Shown: positions 58,481 to 64,000 of the stretch, in pieces
Layout: every line of letters begins with the position of its first letter
Position numbering within the stretch: position 1 is the first letter of the stretch
From: Coturnix japonica
Lineage: Eukaryota > Chordata > Aves > Galliformes > Phasianidae
NCBI RefSeq assembly: GCF_001577835.2
Contig: NC_029547.1
Location: 66,936,980-67,000,979 of the forward strand
DNA length: 64,000 nucleotides
Reading direction: 5' to 3'
Program-made: the position numbers and the translations under genes
Notes under the pieces: generated by a model
Seen by the model: the letters and a program-made list of their open reading frames with translations, nothing else
What the model was told of the DNA's origin: nothing
The model's database searches: none

Positions 58481-61400
58481 TGTAGATTACTATGCCGTCG
58501 GTAAGGGATATGTCACCCAGCCCCCGGGGCCGGAAAGGAGGGGAAAAAGAGAGCTGGGATAAAAACGGACAAATGTAAGGAGGAAAAATTTAATTTACTT
58601 ATAAAGTATTGATATCGAATAAAGGTACAGAAGATAGCACATTATTAATTAGATAATTAAGGCTAACAAAATCTTGAACGGAATACAAGAGAGAGGAAGA
58701 GAGTACTCCGATAACTGGGAGCTACTAGTGTAACTTCTAGCGACAAGCGGCTGGAACGCTTGCCACTCTCCGAGAAAGTTCGAGAGAAGAAGGAGGCACT
58801 CCGCCTGGGATACGAGATCTTATATAAGAGTCCTGGTCCCGTGACTTATGTATACTCGTTGTTCTCTGAGGATGATTATGTGTCCTTATTTCACTGTGGA
58901 CTGCACATTCAACAGAAGGTGATAATACTTGACATGATGTTAATGATGTGGAGATACTGATAGCAAATATTTGGACAGAAATTACATAAACGCTGATGGA
59001 CATTTCAAATCCATTATTCTATTGGCAGTTATAGTATGTATCGTATGAGTTACAAATGATCTATACAAGGTAGAGTATGAGCTATATATTTACGCCAGAT
59101 CACGTATGTATAAACGATTAGAATGCTAAATGTAGGTAAATATATTGCAGATGTAGCATAAAACTAAATGATACAAAGCTCGTATAGAACTAACATCAAA
59201 CTTAACACATGCGAAACTAATATATGATATATAGTATTTATAGCAGGAAGGATATGCAGTGACTAATATTTATCTGCGGATATAATCTGCTACTACACCC
59301 CTGCAGCGATCAAATTCCTTTGTGTAACACGATGATGAACGATAACCCCAGTTCGCTTTCGGTGCGCATTAGACGCACCGTGGCACCATTCCCTGGGCAA
59401 AAGACAGTTCCACGGATAGGTTTGCCTTTCAGAAGCGGTGTAAGGACCCAAACAGCTTTCCCAAGCATTTTCTTATACATGTAACAGACAGGGTACCGTT
59501 AAATCTGCCTTCGTACAGTGTAATATGGGGTGCTTAGATTGACTAGGACCGACTCACGATGTGACAGAATCCTCGTAGTAGTTCACACAACAAAGGGCTC
59601 CTGCTAGAAATCCTGCCAGGTGCTTAAAATGTCTCACACCCATTGCTTTCAAGCATAGTTTCAACAACCCATTATATGTGTTCAATTTTAACCAGAACTG
59701 GTGCATGGTAAGGGAATATAATAAGTCTACTCAATGCATGATCTTTGGCCCAAGTATTTATAAGAGAAATTTTTTGAAAATTTTTCCCGATTTATCAGAT
59801 TCATTCTGTTGCATGGGAGTGGTGCATGTCGTCCACAGGGATCTTTGTTGGTTCTGCGAAGACTTAAGTATGGTGTTCGAGAGGCGTAGATGGGGGTGAC
59901 TCTGCGTATGTTTAAACTATAGCCACCCAGTGGGTTGACTGCCTCTACCATTATGGTCGGAGTACAGTGATAGCACCCGAAGTACTTATGGAGGGGGAGG
60001 TATGTTCAGTGCTCTAAGGTGATAGTATTGTGCATACTCGCATGCCAACAGGACACTCACCCATCTTTAGGAACTATTGCCATCGCCCTTTCCTCAGAGG
60101 GAGGGGTTGTTCATCCATTTCGGCTGGTTTTTGAACATGTTTCAGTCCAGTTGTCATGAAATAAATCGCTGCGCAATAGCGATCACATGGTGGATTAAGG
60201 CAGCGCACCTCGCAGGTCTCTAGGGCCCATACTTGTGATAATGATTGCAATCTCTTCCTTGAGATGGCCTGAGATTCTCAATGAAGCATCGAAGCGAGAA
60301 AATAATTAGTGCCCTGTATTCGATAGGCCAACCTAAAGTGATTTGAGCCGACTCAATTCTAGCAGCTATTTATGCTACCGTGATGTTTGTTTTGTTGTTT
60401 CTTCAGATTAGTGCCGGGACTTTTTGGGCACGCATGTTGCATCCACAATGACGCACCTCTAGTTCGTAATCAAATTTATTATAAGACTTTGTTTTGGCAA
60501 TGAGCAAGTGGGTTTGCTGTACCATAGTATGAGTCCAAGACGGACTGCTGCACATAGACATTAGAGATTTTAGCCGTGCTCAACTTTTCGTACTGGTGGC
60601 GGAGTCAGTTAGTTTTTGTTCTGTCAACCGAAGCTATCAGTAGGTACCAACCACAATCGATAGGGAAAATATATGCCGATGACCGAATACCATGTGATGA
60701 AGGATATCAGTGAGAACGGAAGATAACAGGCTAATTTGGTGCACATCTCGCTCCGTTTTACTGCACATACAAGTTCGGTGTATAGGCGAGTCTGCGAGCA
60801 AGCTTGTTCTCGGTATATCTGATCGTGGCAAAATCTAGAATCTTGATTCTCCTTTACTCACGCTCGCCGCATCCAGCAGCGACTATTCGTGGCGCCGCTC
60901 TAGCGGATCCTGTCGTTGTTGTGGGTGCAGCAACCGTGCCGAGGCTAGTGATCATTTGACGAACGATGCTTGCCTGACCAATGACGACATGATTTTGTCA
61001 GGTTGTGGAAATAGGGGGCAATATTTTCATGTTTCATTTTCTGGTAATTGGCGGCGGTTGTTGAATTAGTGTGGGAGGTGCTTCGTGATTTAGTCAGCGT
61101 AAGGTACACATAAGCGTCTCTGACTGGGTGAAAAGTGTTTCAGAATTATTTTTAATTAGAGGTCCTGTCAGGAGCAGGTCAGACGCATGGATTAGTCCTC
61201 GAGGTTTCGCGTGCGATTGGCTAAGGTTTCAGACAGGTTCGCAAGGTCATACGATATGCTGTGTAATATGACAGCGACTATAAATCTCACTTGGCTTTCG
61301 CAGGTGCTCAGGTAGGTATGATGGTAGTGCGATGGTGAACCTGTCTATGTGAAATCCAGTTCAAGCACGGCAGTTTGAGGTGCCAATATGAGGAACCTGG

Positions 61401-64000
61401 GTTTGTTTCAAGTCCACGACTATTCGAAGCAGTCCGGGAACCTCACTTTCTTAGGGTAGCGCTGGGACTAAAGTATTCTCTATCTCATGATTGATGGATG
61501 TAGCGGACTCTGTTTATGAGCCCTTTTAATGAATCTGCTTCTCAGAGTCCCAGGAGTTCGGCCTCGGGTCTCTCTATAGCTCTTTGCCCAAAACTGGACC
61601 AAGTGGGCCGTTTCTAAAATCCCGAAGCGATATTCAGGTGAGTCTTAGAGATGCGAGAATAATTAGTACAATACTGTCCAGTCCGTACTGGCGCCATGGC
61701 TCTAGCATTGCTAGTGCTATGTGGTTTAAGTCTCGATTCAAAAGCCTGCTGCTGCTGCGTCACCGGGTCCTACCAATGTGCAGATAATCGTTTCTATTCT
61801 TGCCGCGTTACCCATGATAAAGGGGGTCACAAGCGGGGAGGGCCTGTGAGTTGGGAATGGGTGCATTCCTCACAAAGAGCCACTGCACACAGGTAAAGCG
61901 TAATTGATGTCTCTTTTCTTGCTATAGTTGGTGGAAGACATGGCTAGTGTATTGTTTGTTCAGGATCGATCAATTGCTGCATGGAAATGTGTAACGGTAC
62001 GTACATGCTGCACTTTATACGCGTAAGATAGCTAAGTTTTCTGGGCAGGCTCCTTTTAACTATCGTTGCGTTCGCTAATAGGCAAAGCAGCGTTTGTAGA
62101 AGAAGTTTTGGTATTATCTGCTCTCGATTTTGTTGATAAACCTGTGCTTCTGGCTGTATCTGCTCCCACAGAAACAAATGGTTTCCGAAGTCATCGGTAC
62201 TGTGCGAAGGTGTGTGGTCGAGACTACCACGCTGTTCCAGTTGACACAGTTTTGGGGAACCAGACTCCTTTGCAAATGGATTGGGCCTGGTGTTTCACGC
62301 TCCTGGGGCAAAACGGTTCCAACTATACTGAATGACCTCTCCAGGTAGTAGAGGAAAAGCTGTGGGCATTGCAATTCTGCCGGGCCAGGAAGAATAGAAA
62401 AGAAGGCATTTGCAATGCAATATGGTGGCATACTACATTTTGCTGCTTTTGACTCGCAGCTCGGTTACTGGGTTCAACTATGATTCGTGCACAGCAAGCG
62501 CTCAATGGGGTGTGACTCAAATTCAGGCTCACGGGTATGTCTGACTGTAAGCGGCTCCTTCTCCACTGGGCTTTTAACGCGTCTCACTGGCCATTATGGA
62601 ATTGTTTAAGAAGGTGAGGTTGAGTTTACGTGATCACTCCCGTGTCCTCGCGCAAACTGCGATAATCAATCATGATGGAATTGGGAGCAAAGGAGAATCC
62701 TAGGTAGGTGCGGATAATCTGTTTTGCCGTGCTGTGGCCAGCTGTCACTTTGTAGCTAATTGGGTACTGCTGCTCATTAGTTAACTCGTAAAGGACGAGA
62801 CCGCTCACAAATCAGATCGCGTCGGGCTCATGTACAGGGCAGGTCAAATACAGACAGCTGCTTGGTAATATGTTGTCGCATGGAGTCTAGTTAGGCAGCT
62901 ATCCCAGTAAAGGCCCATCGGGATACTCGCGTAGATCCTTGGAAATCCCCCATTCTGAGGATAATGAATACGCCATTATACATGGAGCCGTCCTGGGATC
63001 CTAATGTCATAATTAGGATGTTTATTGCCCCAGTCCTTTGCTCAAGTGAGCGCACTTATTTCAAGCCATCCAGCACAGTCAATGTGTCTTGGAGTAAGCC
63101 CCAGTCACTCAGAAATATTGGATTGATTTCTGCCCCTTATGACTGGAGGGCAAATTGGTCAACTTGTTGCAACCGGTATCGCACAGCGCATGTATACGTT
63201 CATGTGGTTCTGAATTGTGGGAGGGCCAGTGGCCATTGCGAATCACTACAGTCGCACAATAGGAATTAAGATCTCTATTGAATCGCTTTCCCTCCGCACT
63301 GACTGGAGGGAGCAGGGCGCTGTCCTATTTGGGTTATCGTGTTGTGGATGAGTTGGAGGCAGCTGCATCGGTGGTTGGGTAATAGATGCTAACGTAGTTC
63401 GTTTGCACGCGGTCTCGTAGTGAGAAGTGGGCTGAAGTCAATGCACTTCGCCGTCAGTGTCTTTCTCTCTCACGGAACGAGTAAGGCATAGCGCGAAGCA
63501 TGGGAGAAGTCACGCGCGTGCGAATTGTACTCTGATATGTATCTTGCCTCGAGCTGGTAAGCGTATGTGGTGTAATCGATGCTGAGAACTTTGGTTGAGT
63601 GATGCATGTGGTGGAGTGATTTAAAGGGAGCCTCCGGACTAGTTATGCGCGATTCAAATCTTGCTCATTGAGTACCTCGAGATATTGGCGCACCGAACTC
63701 GAGGATAGATTGAACCTTGCTATCTCTGATTGTGTCTTCTGATTACTAGTGCTACGGGATTGCATTAATCAGCGATTTAAGATGTGATGGTATAAGAGCA
63801 GTACTGTTTCATTGCCAAGCAGGTCGAATACTGACTCTGGTGTATATTGTCTAGCGCTGGAGCGTGGAGATCGGCAAGAATAGCGTGGGCATGAGTCGCA
63901 AGTTTGAGTGGGGGGGAGCTGGCTGACATTAGCAGGGATGAAGGTACCTTGTAATAAGCATGGATATGATGAGCTTCGAAGCAGGCGACACCAACGAAAC
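58481..64000. other. Low-quality, random-looking terminal sequence
   Basis: No repeat, exon or RNA gene is recognised over 5.5 kb, although every other 5 kb of the window contains CR1 pieces. Base composition is even, long runs are rare, and CpG is not depleted (for example ten CpG in 63361-63480, against roughly one per 100 bases in the intergenic part). This is not like bird genomic DNA and fits an uncorrected, error-rich assembly end. All open frames here are treated as chance. Confidence 0.7.

Noticed and set aside
57886-58504. Ser/Pro/His/Ile-rich frames of 100-197 codons
   Set aside because: They are translations of the blurred minisatellite.
61584-61896. Cys-rich short frame that resembled a small secreted protein
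   Set aside because: It lies in the random-looking terminal sequence with no supporting homology or splice context.

Overview
The window is bird genomic DNA. It has many antisense CR1 LINE 3' ends, avian LTR fossils, mariner (Galluhop-like) remnants, 'tatgggg/ccccata' minisatellites of the kind common in galliform genomes, and terminal exons of PAX5 and MELK. These two genes also neighbour each other tail to tail in mammals (human 9p13), and that region corresponds to the bird Z chromosome. A galliform or close relative is likely, but species and chromosome are inference.

Layout. 1-14030: the 3' end of PAX5 on the + strand (intron, penultimate coding exon 7293-7379, last intron, terminal coding exon 10629-10705, then a long probable 3' UTR with a poly(A) signal near 14003). 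The last PAX5 intron holds an antisense exon that reads as ACIN1 (Acinus), next to a minisatellite. 14030-48900: gene-poor intergenic DNA with CR1 fragments, LTR and ERV fossils, mariner remnants, large microsatellites and several AT-rich stretches that look like candidate conserved noncoding DNA. 48946-49834: an intact, intronless-looking piece of MKI67 (FHA domain and downstream) on the - strand, running into an assembly gap (49835-50687). 50704-53419: - strand exons, including the two terminal MELK exons (KA1 domain) and two well-formed exons I cannot name. 54880-55665: CR1 copies, one of them holding a minisatellite. 55875-56700: the start of an acrosin-like serine protease gene on the + strand.

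From about 56200 to the end the sequence decays. The acrosin homology breaks into frame-shifted pieces, a blurred ~50 bp minisatellite follows (57760-58480), and the last 5 kb looks compositionally random, with no CpG depletion and no recognisable repeats. I read this as uncorrected low-quality assembly sequence, not biology.

No operon-like or multi-gene new system is visible. The real oddities are stray pieces of unrelated genes (ACIN1 exon, MKI67 FHA segment) lodged in and beside PAX5/MELK, a diverged MELK 3' end next to unidentified exons, and the corrupted right end.
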